This document shows, piece after piece, positions 47,664 through 61,344 of a DNA stretch of 64,000 nucleotides. This stretch comes from Apostichopus japonicus (lineage: Eukaryota > Echinodermata > Holothuroidea > Aspidochirotida > Stichopodidae), in contig NC_092568.1 of the NCBI RefSeq assembly GCF_037975245.1, forward strand, positions 24,721,501 to 24,785,500, written 5' to 3'. The stretch's first letter is position 1. Each line of letters opens with the position of its first letter. Both the position numbers and the translations under genes were made by a program. The notes under the pieces are model-generated. The model was not told where the DNA came from. It saw only the letters and a list, made by a program, of their open reading frames with translations, and did no database searches.

Positions 47664-49442
47664 CAGGGCGTATCCAAGATTTTCTAATCCAGGGGACGCG
47701 AATTACTATCTAAGCGGAGCGCCACCATCGGTTGGCGCGGAGCGTACAAGAAAATTTCTGGTTTTGATACTCCCCAGATCACCGGAAATGACCAACCAGA
47801 TGTACACTTTTAGCCTGAGAACCAAGTATTTCCCAATAGTTTTTTTTTCCATCCATAACCTTTTTGAAGATTGTCACCAGTCACACATCATTTTCGACCT
47901 CATTGCATGTCCTGTGGATCATTCATTGCTTTTGTAAGTGATTCTACGACACGGCCCACAATATCCGAAAGCCCCACTTTTCAAGGTTTTAAGCCCATTA
48001 TTTGTTCAGAATTTGAAAATTCACATTTCTTGTGAATAAAATCACTTCAAAACAATTCATTATGTTGCACAAAATTCAATCTATGGAAAACCAATATAGA
48101 AAAACCTCCTTCAACCCCTACAGACAGGTCAAATTGCACTAGTAGAGGGAAGTATGATGAAGAATGTTGGTCAGGAAATTTTCGAAAATTCAGACACAGT
48201 TAATTTATTGGTGTACAAATATTAAAACCTCTTATAACGGCTATTGTAAAACTTCCTTGAAGGAAATACCAGATACCAGATATTTCCGATATCAGATATT
48301 TCGAAACCGAACACTACACACATAGACGTAGGAGGCGGGGCTGCAGTCCCCCCCCCCCCACCCAACCAATTTCCCCCCTGAAAATTCGGGCAATATGCTG
48401 AGAATTTTTCGGGCACCTACTGAAAGAAAAATAAATAGCAATGATGTAGCTTAAGGAAATGAATAGTTTAAAAATTATCTCCTTGGTAATTAAAATAAAG
48501 TTCTAAGCTTGGCCGACTAATTCGCCATTACTAATGTATGCTGTATGCTTTTTCTCCATCTACATAAGACATTTCGTTGTTTACATTAGCATCCGGCGGT
48601 ATACTGCGCAACTTTCACGGACCGTACGGCACACGATGCCATGCGATGTAATGACCGATGCTTGCTTATATGATATTGACATTAACAACACTTTTCGCGC
48701 GCTATATTTTTCGGGCAATTCGTTCCAGCCCCCAAATCCAATTGGGCTCCTACACCTTTGACTACACACATAGACAGTTTTGAAGCTGTTCATCCTGGAA
48801 CATGCATTTTCATGCTCACTGATATGATGTGATATCTGCTCTTTGCTTTACAAATTCGAACAGGCGTGTAGCGAGTAATTTGCCAAGGGAGGGGCGAAGC
48901 CTGTAGGCAAACTATCTAAGCGTAGCGCCACCATGGTTGGCGCGAAGCGTACAAGAAATTTTGGCCGAAAATGCCTCCCAGGCCTTGTAAGTTGCATCTA
49001 ATCATTGTCTATTTTGAAATTACTAGCGATATCATAAAGGAAATTTGCAAGGGGGGGGCGGTCGCCCCCTTCCCGAAATGCGTCATGTTCCCCGACGACT
49101 CGGTCGAGTTCAAGACCAGCCACAGTTGGTTCCATAGCACAATTCCATAGCACAGTTGGTTCCATAGCACATATCCTCGATCTGTCACTGGCTACCCAGT
49201 GTATATAATAGGGATCAGCGCTGTAATTATGACTGTTCCTCTTTCTCTTCCCGGGGTCTTGGCGTTTATCTTCTACTCCCTCTTTTTCTCCTTTTTCTCT
49301 CTTTCTTCTTTTTCTTTTCCCTTCCTCTCCTCCTTTTCTCTTCCCCCCCCCCTCTTGTTCCCTTTTTTCTTCTCCTTTTTTCTCTCCTCTTTTCCTTACC
49401 CGGGGGGCGCGCGCCCCCAACGCCCCCCTGGATACGCGCCTG
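47664..49442 (+). mobile_element. Non-autonomous TIR DNA element, copy 2
   Basis: Begins CAGGGCGTATCCAAG and ends CTGGATACGCGCCTG. It is colinear with the reverse complement of 29545-31771 but about 450 bp shorter through internal deletions. It carries the two 'ctaagcgNagcgccacca' modules, near 47706 and 48916, and a pyrimidine-rich block at 49230-49400. Both flanks are AT microsatellite, so a target duplication cannot be read. Confidence 0.78.
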
Positions 49443-49690
<248 letters not shown>

Positions 49691-49696
49691 CCAACC

Positions 49697-49699
<3 letters not shown>

Positions 49700-49751
<52 letters not shown>
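49700..49751. repeat. AT dinucleotide microsatellite
   Basis: (TA)n, about 50 bp, one interruption. Confidence 0.95.
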
Positions 49752-49867
49752 AACCAAACATTGGCTGTTTTACTTCCAATCACTTACCTAATTCAATTAT
49801 TGTATCTCACTCGAGATCCAGCCTTTCTCTAAATGCAGCATAGTTGTTTAACAGTTTTTCCGTTATT

Positions 49868-49985
<118 letters not shown>

Positions 49986-49999
49986 GCGAATGTGTAGCA

Positions 50000-50170
50000 A
50001 GTGGTATGACAGATATATTTTACATTAATAAAGATCAAAACACAGAAACAATCCACTTCACGACCGATTTCGTCCTTTTGGGACTTATCAGGCGGATGTA
50101 GAAATCAAACCCGGACCTTTGTGTCACAGAACGAAGTCCGTAACCCTCGACCACAGTGATTCTACTGGTG
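50000..50170 (-). mobile_element. tRNA-derived SINE
   Basis: On the minus strand a tRNA-like head (50095-50165) shows an A box (GTGGTCGAGGGTTACGGAC) and a B box (GGTCCGGGTTTGATTTC) at tRNA spacing. A body with 'ataagtcccaaaaggacg' and 'aaatcggtcgtgaa' follows. The head resembles a class with a Leu/Ser-type D arm. The stems are degenerate, so it is not a working tRNA. Confidence 0.7.
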
Positions 50171-50930
50171 TGTGAAGGCACATAAACTGGCTCTGTATAA
50201 CTGTCAAAGAGGGCGTGAGTATCTCTCCAGCTGTACGCATACAATTCAGGATATAGTAGAAGCATGTCATACCTGTCATAAATGATAATGCCAACATTTC
50301 CAGAGGTTTGCTAAATTACTAATTTGACGTAGAATTAAAACAATTTGTCAATTTACTTATTCTCTTCCTTAACAATAGTTCACAAGCCTGACATATATAC
50401 TTAGCATGGGCTAGTATGATGGTATACGATAGATTCGGCATTAACTAATAAGGGAATTAAAGCTCCTTTGAAGATTATCGGTGATGACTATCTCTCTGAT
50501 TTTAGCTGGATGTGTGGTTAAGGTCTATCCTTTTTTTCCAGCTATGTGATTTCATCGACGGTTAGACCGTATTCTGCCCGAAATAGAAAGAACCGTGTTT
50601 GTAGAGGTTGTACTATTTTGTCTTGGGGTTTTGAAACAAATATGAAATGACTTTAGAGTATAAGTTTACCATGCAATATATGGTTTAAAAAATAAAACAT
50701 AACCGCTCAAAGCAAGGGAACTTTCCCCTAACTTCGCGCATGCGTTGAAGTTGACTACATAATTCTGTTAAATGGGTGAAATTGTCCTCGAAAGTTACTC
50801 TAATACAAATTTGATGTTTCTTTGCCAATATTGAACCTAGTTAGTTTTTTGAACAGCAGCAGCAGCAATGTTCTTTAGTATCGTAAAAAGTATAAGAATT
50901 CATACATACATACATCATCATAATATTTCG
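50170..50930. other. Intergenic DNA, no feature recognised
   Basis: AT-rich, unique-looking sequence with a (CAG)n hint near 50855-50868 and a (CATA)n near 50900. Confidence 0.35.
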
Positions 50931-51400
50931 ATGGCACGTAAACGTTTCCATACCTACTCTCTTGTGGGCGCGGCGTTGCTATGCACGCGTCGAAACGTTA
51001 CAGTCATGCGCGCTGACATTAGTATAAGCTAGCTAGCTATATGATATATGCATGCACTTCACGCATGTACTTTGTGCACATTATACAGCTCGGCCTCACA
51101 CGTACGTATGCGGTACAACGCGGTAACGTTAACGGTACAACTAGATGTTGATCTTACGGCTACAAAATACAAATTTGAATGACACTGAATAGCGATAGAT
51201 ATTGCTCAGGGTAATTCTCTCTTAACAGGTGCTTAAGAAGTCTCCTTGTAATTTTAGGGAAGAAGAGTGGATTACTGCAGTAACATAACCTGCATATGCT
51301 GGTCCAACAGATAAAGCATGATTTGTGTCAGAGCATTCCGCGGCGGTTGCCGTGGAAGGGAAGCTGCGCATCTTACGTCGCATCGGGTAGGTTACTTAAC
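50930..51400 (+). promoter_or_regulatory. CpG-rich promoter-like stretch (tentative)
   Basis: CpG is much denser here than in surrounding AT-rich DNA (for example 'gggcgcggcg', 'cacgcgtcg', 'catgcgcgctg', 'attccgcggcgg', 'cgcatcttacgtcgcat'). A good donor, gggtaggt, lies at about 51389. DNA just downstream (51400-51830) is dense in 'taggcc' and 'aacgtta' words. This could be the start of a rightward gene whose coding exons I do not recognise. No protein evidence. Confidence 0.3.
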
Positions 51401-51904
51401 GTGAGGCCTAATGTTACTAGCCTAGTAAAGATGCAGTAACGTTAAACCAGTATCATTAAGGCCTTGGCTATAATATGCTTTGAATTAAACATTAGGTCTG
51501 TCCTTGGCCTAAAGCTAGGCCACAAACACATTTACTCAAACCGGCATAGTATTAGTAATACTTACTACTAGGCCTTACGTCACACTCACTCAGTTACAGG
51601 GCTACAGCAGCCTAACTTAGCGCCGGGAGTTTACTGTCATACTTTAGTTTAGATTAATATCATTATGATTATTTAGATTCTAGTCTAACGTTAGACATAT
51701 ATAATTCCTTATCATAGCCTTACTTAGGCCTATACTTGTACGGATAAATTGTGTTTAGGGACTTGGCCTAGCATGGCAGGATGCCGCTGCAAACGACGTA
51801 ACATAGGCAATAGAGTTAGGCCTGACACAAGTTAATACAGGGAGTTCGAAAACCACGTTTGTATTAACAGCAACACGTCGACCGCATGTTTCATATGCAT
51901 GTAT

Positions 51905-52137
51905 GTATGTATTTTAGATCCTCCTGCAAGCAGGAACTCGCGAAGAAGCTTCATTGGGCTTATCAAAGCCGCAAGCTGACCGAAGTCGGTCTCTTGGATT
52001 CATATTTAACGTCCATGATTATGAATTGTCAACAACTATGTAACTGAGCGACATACATTAATCTTGGAGTGATTCGAACTCGGGACCTTATGATTGGAAG
52101 GCAACGGCGTTAAACACTGAGCTAACACTCCTTAAAT
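51905..52137 (-). mobile_element. tRNA-derived SINE, near full length
   Basis: The minus-strand head (52137-52072) reads like a tRNA: A box (TTAGCTCAGTGTTTAACG), a CTTCCAA anticodon-loop-like heptamer (TCC, Gly-type) and B box (GGTCCCGAGTTCGAATC). The anticodon stem no longer pairs. The body carries 'gaccgacttcggtcagcttg' and 'tgataagcccaatgaagc', and the 3' end has an (ATAC)n tail at 51900-51917. Head, body and simple-repeat tail are in SINE order. Confidence 0.8.
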
Positions 52138-54101
52138 ATAATACACAATATAAATTGCGTAGACAACTGCAACAATTGGCAGCTGCTTAAATAAAGTTGC
52201 CCTGTTAGGGCTTATGTCAGGAGTTCTACATACCAGTTACCACCAGTATGTTACGATGTTTGGAATGCACTGGAATTAAAAATTCCATTTGACGAATTTA
52301 TGTACATTAATGGCTTGGTCACGTGCCAGGCTAGTAGTAGTACATACTTAGCAAATAAGTGAAACACACACAAATAACAATAAATGCTTTATCCGTCACC
52401 TTTATCAAAAACAAAGCGCTCTTTTTGTTTTAAATTATGTTTCAAATTTTAACAGTTTTTTTCTCTCGAATTGACCAAATAATAATGTTGAAACAATATC
52501 AGACGGTTGATGCCACAGTATCTCGCATTTACGCTTTTTCGTTGTTCTTCAGTCAATTCAGATGTTGTGATTTGATATTTTGTCGTAGTATACGCTAGCA
52601 CGCCAGTTTCTGTTCCAATCTTCTAACTACGGGATATTGTAGTAGATTATAAACTGTTAACTATATAACTTAGCTGCAAGAAACAAAAAGTATACAAAAC
52701 GAGTGAAAGGTAAACTCAGTATTTTCTTTTATTTATTTGTAATTTCAAGCATATCCACACCGTATATTCCTTTTAATTTTACTTAGAATTTTCTGACGCT
52801 CACGTTAACTTGATAGTATGTGCTTCTTCATACTGACCTTTTGAATTACATTAAACCCGAGTTTCAAAATCAACCATGGACCTTATTCAAATAAGAAGGG
52901 GGGGGAGGACTGATGCTATGTTGGCTTGGCTGGGGGGGGGTAATGTCCTTTTTCCCCTCCGGGCCCAGATCACCTTTCAGCCCGTCCGTGTCCGTCACCA
53001 CGCCATGATATACGATACATCTCTGAAAGACTGGTCATTTAATGCTTACTAGGTTCAGCTTCTTCATGATTTATGTTAAGTTGTTGCTCTCCTGAATATG
53101 AAAGATGCTCAAGGGATGCACCGCTGGTCAAGAATATTGAAAGTAATCTAGTCATCCCCTAGTTCTATGCATTTTATACGAGTGTTTAAATTTGATCAGT
53201 ACTCTTGAAAACATCTTTCCACTTATTCATCAAGTGAGGTCTTTTGTTTCTGCTTTCAATGCCAGGACAAATCATTTAAAGAAAGATAAAGCAAAACAAA
53301 TCTTAGTTTCTTGGTTACTCGCATTACTCACAAAAAATGATGTCTTCCATGGCTGAGCACTCATACGTCTATATGGCAGGAATTGTGGGTAAAACATGGG
53401 ATTCTATTTTTTTTTTAAACATCACAAGGGTTAATATCAAAATACAGTTGACTTCAATAGAAGTTTCTTTTATGTAGCAAATACGACCCTGTCAAAATTG
53501 TACTTTCTTGAATTTTTTTACACCAAAATCAACGGTTAAAACAAAGTGTAAATGCTGCTCTGAGAAAATGTCCCTGTTTGCGTGGAATCGCCCATTGAAA
53601 TTATGGGATAATGTATTTTCCGATAGTTGGTGAAATGAACAATTTCGATATGCTAATGTTGAGAAATTATATTGAAAATCAAATGTTTAATTAGTTACCT
53701 ATCAAAGAGTAAGGAATACTGCAATGAACCTGTTGTAAACTGTTCAATTATTGTTAAGTTCAAACGCTAACTATTTGATCAAAGAACTTCTTGAAGACAA
53801 CTCGTTTCCATACTGCGGCATAATGAATTTAGTTTCACGCGTAACGTAGTAATTTCTCCCTTTCTCTGGTTCTCAGGTATATGCAAAGGCAGTGTAGACT
53901 AATACAAAAATATGTTGATTGTAGTATTATACAGCTAGGGTATATATGAACATGTGGTAACGACGTTTATTAATATTTTGCGTATAACCCGTACAAATTC
54001 CAGGACTTTATCAGAGATTATACATTTGACAATAAAACAGGCATTGCTGCAAAAAGGGAACCATGCAGGGCTATATGCTTCATTTGCATAGCAACCTGAT
54101 A
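52138..54101. other. Intergenic DNA, no gene recognised
   Basis: AT-rich; G-rich patches at 52899-52945. No exon with coding homology that I can see on either strand. Confidence 0.35.
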
Positions 54102-54109
54102 AGCTCCTG

Positions 54110-54446
54110 CAGGGGGGTAGGAAGCTTCCAAAAAGTGGGGGGGGAGGCACAACATCAGAGGGGCACTTTCTCGTTCCACAACCACCACTCGTTATGCTAT
54201 AAACCGATACACACCGGCCATATGAGGTTAAATATATGTGATGTGTTAGTATGCTATCAATATTATTATGGTGCACGTGAATACTTCAAATAAAATATTA
54301 AAATTAACAAAGGCTTAAGATATCCAAAAGACAGTTCTTCATCAAAGGGGCACATTTTATTTGCCAGTTGGGCACATTTGCTATCTTAAAAAAGAGTGGG
54401 GGCACGTGCCCCCAGTGCCACCCCCCCCCCCTGCTCCTACACCCTG
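54110..54446. mobile_element. hAT-type MITE with perfect 8-bp target-site duplication
   Basis: Ends CAGGGGGGTAGGAAGC and (reverse complement) CAGGGTGTAGGAGCAG form inverted termini. AGCTCCTG flanks both sides (54102-54109 and 54447-54454). An 8-bp duplication with CAGGG termini is the hAT superfamily signature. The 337-bp interior has G- and C-runs and no transposase. Confidence 0.88.
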
Positions 54447-54454
54447 AGCTCCTG

Positions 54455-55107
54455 CACAAACGAACTAAAGAGTGCACGAAACTTCATTATTTTTCAAGGG
54501 AATGAGTCGATTCCCTAGAACCAATGACTAAATATATCCATGGAAGGGTGGTTGGTAGGGGCATCTGGGGGGGGGGCTGATGCATTTCCCGAAGATATGT
54601 GTCACACAAATTGATATTGATATGTTGAAAACGGTGGACCACAAAAAGAAGGTGAAATTAGATTTGGAGGTCCAGGAGCCATTTTCTGGGAAAAGTGGCT
54701 CCTCGTTCATGGGCCTTCTTGGGAGACCTAGAAGCCACTTGGCAGGGACAAGGAGCCAGTTTGTAATTTAAACGACAAACATATGCGTGTAGGTTATACC
54801 TTGAACATAGGGGCGGGTTGTTTCGGACCATGAAGATCTTCCACCAGAAAGGCCAAGTCAAAAGTATGTCACGTATGAAAGCCTATTCATTACCGACAAC
54901 TAAAAAACACGAAAGAACTAATCGCTATATTTGGCGAGTCTAACTACGGTTCTATTCGCCAAAAGCATTGATTCACCAGGGCCGTAGCTTGGGTAGAACC
55001 TCTAGAGGGCAGTTGAGAAACATCGAGGATCATTATGTATCGTCCAAATGTTACACAGTGATGCTTTGATGTGCGTATGAGGGCCTCGTTGAAGAAAGTT
55101 TTAGCGT
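54455..55107. other. Intergenic DNA, no gene
   Basis: A G-run near 54570. Otherwise unremarkable; short ORFs on both strands show no family resemblance. Confidence 0.35.
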
Positions 55108-56422
55108 GGAGGGGGGCATTTCCTAAACAGGGGCCATCATGACACTATCTAAACAGAGCGCCACCATCGGTTGGCGCATAGAAGAAAATCTTGCCAAATA
55201 TGCCCCCCAGATTGCCGAAAATGGCACTTCTTATGCCTTGTAAGTTGCATCTAAACATTCTGTATTTTGAGATCTCATGTATGGAACGCGAAAAGGGCAA
55301 ACATATTTCATCGTCTAAACTAAGTTTGTTGTTGTCGAAACTAAAGTTGTTGCTGCTGATTTACCACGTTGTTGCTCAAACTCACGTTGATGTCTTAACT
55401 TCTGTTGTCTAAGCGTACGTCGTTGTCTAAACTTACGTTATCGCCATCGGCGCTGTTCAAAATTGCACAACCGCGTAATGTAAACCAGAATGCAAAATGC
55501 CTTGAGGTTTCGATGACTTCAGTGCACTAGATTTCTACTTGTTTGTATAAACAGAACTAGCTGTTACAATAGAAATAGCCCGAACCACCATTTTGATACA
55601 ATAACACTATGGAATGATAAACACAGGTCAGTCTACTGTACGTGGCTATACACACCTCCACCATAAACAATATAGGGGTCTTGGAGGTCCAAGTCCATAT
55701 GGGGTCACTAGAGGTCAAATTGTGAAACCTTCAAACACGATAAATCAAGAAGGGAAGGTTGGACGAATCTGATATTTGGTATGTAGTTGTGACACGTTCA
55801 GTAAAAGATTTTATTAAGTTCAAATGTCATTTGGAGTCACCAGACGCCAAATTGTGGAAACCTTGTTTTATAAGCTACCGTATCTCCCACCGCCAGCCTA
55901 TCAGATAACATGTGCGTTACGTCTCATACAAACAGGAGCCTGCTGCACGGTAAACAACTTTTAAAATGTTATAGGCTCTGCATATACGCTGTGAATGTCG
56001 GAAATTAAGTAAAACGAGTGTCTAGACAAAGTACCAGTATATAAATACTGCACTTTTAAACTGATTTCATTGAACCCCTTCAACAATATGTAGAGATAGA
56101 CGCTGTGAGTTTTCGCGTTCCATACTCATGTTTTAGAAATTTACACCTCACAAAAAAAAAAAAGGAAATTAGAAAATGTTATTCGGTAAAATCCCTTTGC
56201 AGGGGGAAAATAGGGATTTAAAGTTACTGGATTGGCTCTGGTTTATTAATTGTTCTACACAGGTAATTGAAGATATGAAAGCATGCTAGGGCATTTCGAT
56301 TGCAGCTGTGGCCTATATATACGGAAGGGAAGCCATATGGGGAATTTCAATGTAAATTAATTGTTAGGATGGGGGCGCTCCGCTTAGTTAGTGTCATGAT
56401 GGTCCCTTTTGGGAAATGTCAC
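55108..56422. mobile_element. Possible element bounded by inverted copies of the GCGCC module
   Basis: The left arm 55108-55162 (catttcctaaacaggggcc, then catcatgacactatct and 'agcgccacc') is the inverted counterpart of the right arm 56370-56422 (ggcgctccgcttagttag, tgtcatgatgg, gggaaatgtc). The interior has a module tail resembling 60720-60840, a minisatellite at 55280-55450, and otherwise unassigned DNA. Boundaries approximate. Confidence 0.5.
55280..55450. repeat. Minisatellite of GTTGNTGTCTAAACT units (copy 1)
   Basis: Starts 'tatggaacgcgaaaagggca' and continues with 16-18-bp units such as 'gtctaaactaagtttgttg' and 'aaactcacgttgatgtc'. Homologous to 61345-61690. Confidence 0.8.
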
Positions 56423-59400
56423 ACCCACTAAAAATGTCTTAAAAGGGACCTGATATATGCCCACATCAAAAGCATCAATAAATGTAACATTTGGACGATA
56501 CATAGTGTTTCTAGATGTTTCTCAACTGTCCCCTTCGAGAATCTACCAATACTACGGCTCTGAAGTATCTTTACTTTATATAGGTTTTAATGTTTCTGAT
56601 AAAGTGATTGTGCCTGAATACCCAATAGTGTTTTCAAATGTACTTATACGATACCGTATGTGTGCATTTTGCAGACATTTGTGTGACTAGATGTATTTAT
56701 TCTTGTGCGCTAAGTTTCAGAATGTTTCCGGGTTTTTTGGGGCAGTTTATAATATAATGATAGAGGCCCTCAGTTACACCCGGATGTTAAAAAGATAAGT
56801 CTTTCTTAATTTAAATCACTTGTCAGATGTGACTTTTGTTAAAATATATTTATGACTGACATATCAATTCAGGGACCAAACAGAAGCAAGCTTGAAGATA
56901 TATAAATATGAGTCTGTCCCTTGGCGCCCGGGGCTTCGCCCCTGTTCCCCATCAGGTACCCTAAAGCGGGCCCCTGGATCCCACCCTATTAAGGCTTAGC
57001 GCCAAGGTTCTTGCGGTCACTCTTTCAGTTTTATCCATGTTCAGTCATTTATGTCCCCACCCCCTTTTCAATTGGGATTGTTGATACACAGTATTCAATC
57101 CTGTATTCATGTTGGGTGCATGTCGGCCTCCGACCTGCGCATGCGCTTTCATTGATCAGCAATTTCGAGGTTGATATACAATCTCTAGGCAGTCTGCAAT
57201 CTTTGTTGATTATTCAAAAGACATCATTTTCTTTCTTGTTTTATTTAATTTTTGCGCATGAAACAAGTATAGTATAACAATTCAGCATAGAAGTCACCCA
57301 TGCACGGAATATGCCGAATATGAATTATGCTTCGGTGTCGTATCCAAGACGCTTTTAGTGTTGTAGATTCAACGGTGGCTCAGATAGGACATTCCACTAT
57401 TTTGTCTTTCATATTTTGACGGCCTATATTATGTTCTCCAAATCTCATCATCTTCTTCATTCAACATTTCGACTATAACTATACCCAATATTTGGACATT
57501 TGTCACAAAAAAGAAAAACAATTTAGTCTCCTTTCATTTTGACCTTCAATCTTAAAATTTGGATGATTTTCTCAAAATGTAGACGTTATTCCCAAAATTT
57601 CGATTCTTTCGTCGCGTCATCGTGACTTTTATTTCCGACGAAGGTCAAAATTTCGAAGAATAACTCGCAATACTAACGTGATAAGTTTCATCGAAAGTTT
57701 AAGCTGACAATCGCTTCTATTCCCGAAAGTCTTCCCCCCCCCCCCAATTTCTCCAATGGCCGCCCGGCATAGGCCTACTATGTTTCCTCAATGGTAACAT
57801 TACATACAATATGTTTTTCAATAAATAATATTTCTTAACTTATTTATTGAAGAATAGTTTATGCAAGAGCGGACCAAATCTGTAGCTTTAAGTCCATCAG
57901 TAACTCCACAGGAGAGGTAAAATTGCTTTCGTCTGAGATACCCATAGCCGCATCGGGATATGATAGCCTATCTCAAGGAGGTTGGGGGAGCGGTGGGTTA
58001 GGGTACAGTGATTTTGAGATGGCCAGTCGAAAGGGGTTCTGTTTTAATGCTTCTTCCACACGTGTTTACGTTCGTTGTTGTAGATTGTAGTAAACCTGTC
58101 CCGTCTTATACACTGTAATGTAGTTGATATGCCGTACATCTGCACAGTGAATTCAACGGCCAGTGCATTTTATCGGGCATCTTTATGAGTAACATTGACC
58201 CTAATATACGAATGCTCATAATTGGCTTCGTGAGAAAGACATAAAAAGAGTTGTTTTATTATATGCTGCACCACGTTTGATATAAATTCACAAAAGTTTA
58301 TATCATTAAAGTTACAGGAATGTCCAATTTCCTTGGTTTTTTTTTTAGGATGACCTGCTTGTATTTTCCTTATATTAGTTACGATTTGGTTGTCCGTCAG
58401 AAATCCTGGTCATCTCGTAAGACCGTTAAATTATTTTCTGCACATTCGACCGTTCACTACAGAGGATCTTCCCTATTGTGCAACAGTATATGACAACGTT
58501 GGTCATAAAAAACCATATATTTTAGTATATAGACAGTGTATATTTTTAAGTCGGAATTCATTATGGATGCCAAATTATATCTATAAAATATTATAATTAT
58601 TCGGTGTTTTATACGGGTATGCCCACTTATATATGCTTATATTGATATTTAAAGACACAATCCTGGATTGCAAAAAATACACACATGGGTAAAGGTTTAC
58701 ATTAAATCAGGATTGTATTAATTGTTTGCTAACATTGGAGAAAAAATCCTTCATCAGAACATACTGTATTTACATATGTATATGTATTTATTTGCTATAT
58801 GTCTACTGCAAAGATAACACAATGAAACGGGTTTCTTCCAGACTGCTTGATTTGTTGGAGACTAAAGGTTTAACTTTAGTCACGCGTTGTCCATGTCTCC
58901 CTCAAAGAGGTGGAATATAACCCTTCAAGTAACATAACTATGTAATTGGGAGAACTGTACTTTGCTTTAGTTTCTTCTACCACTGTCAAATCAATTTTGA
59001 CTGAAGAAAAGGGCATCGATGTCATTTTATTGATTGAGGCTCAGGTAATATTGAGGGAAGTAAGTGTACAACCATAGCGCGGGGGGGGGGGGGGGTGGGC
59101 AATGTCAAGAACAGCGAATGATTTTTGGTGCGAATTAGCGAAAGTCCCTTTTTTACATGCATGTCAACAGTGGCAACGGGTCACGAGGAATGTCTTGACA
59201 CGAAATAAAACAACCCCCTTCATTTTATCCAAGTATATTATATCCTCATCTAAATTTGAATTTGAAATATTTTCGAAACAGAATTATCTGAAATATTGTA
59301 CACTAGTATTATAATGTACTAATTCGAAGCTGCCTGTAGGCTACCTTTATCAACTGTGAAGAAGAGTGAACACCAGATTTTAATTTTGTAACAACTACAA

Positions 59401-59441
59401 CTTGATGTTTAGTCTACAGTACCGTAATTATATATATCATT
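56423..59441. other. Intergenic DNA, no gene recognised
   Basis: About 3 kb. Features noted are a low-complexity block rich in 'aaaatttcga' words (57450-57670), a C-run at 57728 and a G-run at 59080. Several 60-90-codon ORFs occur but none resembles a known protein. Confidence 0.35.
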
Positions 59442-61066
59442 CAGGGGCGTATCCAGGATTTTCTAACTCGGGGGGCGCGAATTACTATCTAAGCGGAGCG
59501 CCACCATCGGTTGGCGCGGAGCGTACAAGAAAATTTCAGGTTTTGATACCCCCTAGATCGCCGGAAATGGCACTTCTCGGGCTTGAAAATGAGCAACCAG
59601 ATGTACACTTTTGCCTGAGAACCAAGTATTTCCCAATATTTTTTTTTTCATCCATAACCTTTTTGAAGATTGTAACCAGTCACACATCATGTTCGACCTC
59701 ATTGCATGTCCTGTGGATCATTGCTTTTGTAGGTGATTCTACGTCATGGCCCACAATATCCGAAAGCCCCACTTTTCAAAGTTTAAAGCCCATTATTTGT
59801 TCAGAATTTGAAAATTCCCATTTCTCGTGAATAAAATCACTTCAAAACATATACATAATGTTGCACAAAATTCAATCTATGGACAACCAATATAGAAAAA
59901 CCTCCTTCAACCCCTAACAGACAGGTCAAAATTGCTACGAGTAGAGGGAAGTATGATGTAGAATGTTGGTCAGGAAGTTTTCGAAAATTCAGACACAGTT
60001 AATTTATTGGTGTAGAAATATTACAACCTCTTATAACGGCAATTATTAAACTTGGTTGAAGGAAATGAAAAATAGCAGATATTTCCGATATCAGATATTT
60101 CGAACTCGAACACTACACACATAGGCGTAGGAGGCGGGGGCTGCAGCCCCCCCCCCCCCCAACCAAACTTGTTCCCCTGAAAATTCGGGCAATATGCTGA
60201 GAATAAATGAATAGTTTAAAAATGATCTCCTTGGTAATTAAAATAAAGTTCTAAGCTTGGCAGACTAATTCGCCATTACTACTGTAAAAGAGAGTTTTGA
60301 CATAATTGGACCTGTATGCTTTTTCTCCATCTACATAAGACATTTCGTTGTTTACATTAGCATCCTGCGGATGACTGCGCAACTTTGACGGACCGTACGG
60401 TACACGATGCCATGCGATGTAATGACCTATGCTTGCTTATATGATATTGACATTAACACGTTGAACGCGCGCTTCGCGCGCGAAAAATTTTGGTTATATT
60501 TTTCGGGCAAGCCGTTACAGCCCCCAAATCCAATTGGGCTCCTACGCCTTTGACTACACACATAGACAGTTTTGAGGCTGTTCATTTTTGAACATGCATT
60601 TTCATGCTCACTGATATTATGTGATGTCTGCTCTTTGCTTTACAAATTCGAACAGGCGTGTAGCAAGTAATTTGCCAACGGAAGTACGAAGCCTGTAGGC
60701 AAACTATCTAAGCGAAGCGCCACCATGGGTTGGCGCGAAGCGTACAAGAAAATTTTGGCCGAAAATGCCTCCCAGATCGCTGGAAATGACACTTCCCAGG
60801 CCTTGTAAGTTGCATCTAAGCATTGTCTATTTTTAAATTACTAGCGATATCATAGAGAAAATTTGCAAGGGGGGGGGGGGCGGTCGCCCCTTCCCGAAAT
60901 GCGTCATGTTCCCCAACGACTCGGTCGAGTTCAAGACCAGCCACAGTTGGTTCCATTGCACAATTGAACAATTGTTCAAGGCGTCCATACACACACACGC
61001 GTTATGCTAGACCATATATAGTATATATATATAGATACATTAGTGAGAGAGGAAAAATGGAAACGT
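59442..61066 (+). mobile_element. Non-autonomous TIR DNA element, copy 3 (3' truncated)
   Basis: Begins CAGGGGCGTATCCAGG and is colinear with copies 1 and 2. The two 'ctaagcgNagcgccacca' modules lie near 59488 and 60708, and a CGCGCGCTTCGCGCGCG palindrome at 60468-60484. Homology to copy 1 stops near 61066 ('ggaaacgtcaa'), so the right terminus is lost or displaced. The following 180 bp end in CTGGCCACACCACTG, a different TIR. Confidence 0.78.
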
Positions 61067-61344
61067 CAACTAGAGCACCAATGGTGCAGAAGCTCATACC
61101 TTTTCGAGCTTAAAAATGTAGGGCCCACAAAACTTTATGGCCCACCAAATTTCAGGCCATTTTTCAAATTCCACCAATTTTGGGCCCATGAGGGATACCC
61201 CCCCCCCTCAGTTAGCAGAATACTGGCCACACCACTGGCTATAATTCCTATTTTCCCCCTTTAAATCCTGTTTTACCCACTCTCTCAAACAATACCACTG
61301 ACCTACCCTATTAAACTTTCTCCCCTCTAACTGAGCAGACCTGA

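Noticed and set aside
51320-52041. Two-exon gene from ATG near 51320 spliced to 51918
   Set aside because: The second 'exon' lies within the tRNA-derived SINE, and the peptide resembles no family I know.
52072-52137. Functional tRNA-Gly(TCC)
   Set aside because: The anticodon stem does not pair and a SINE body with an (ATAC)n tail follows.
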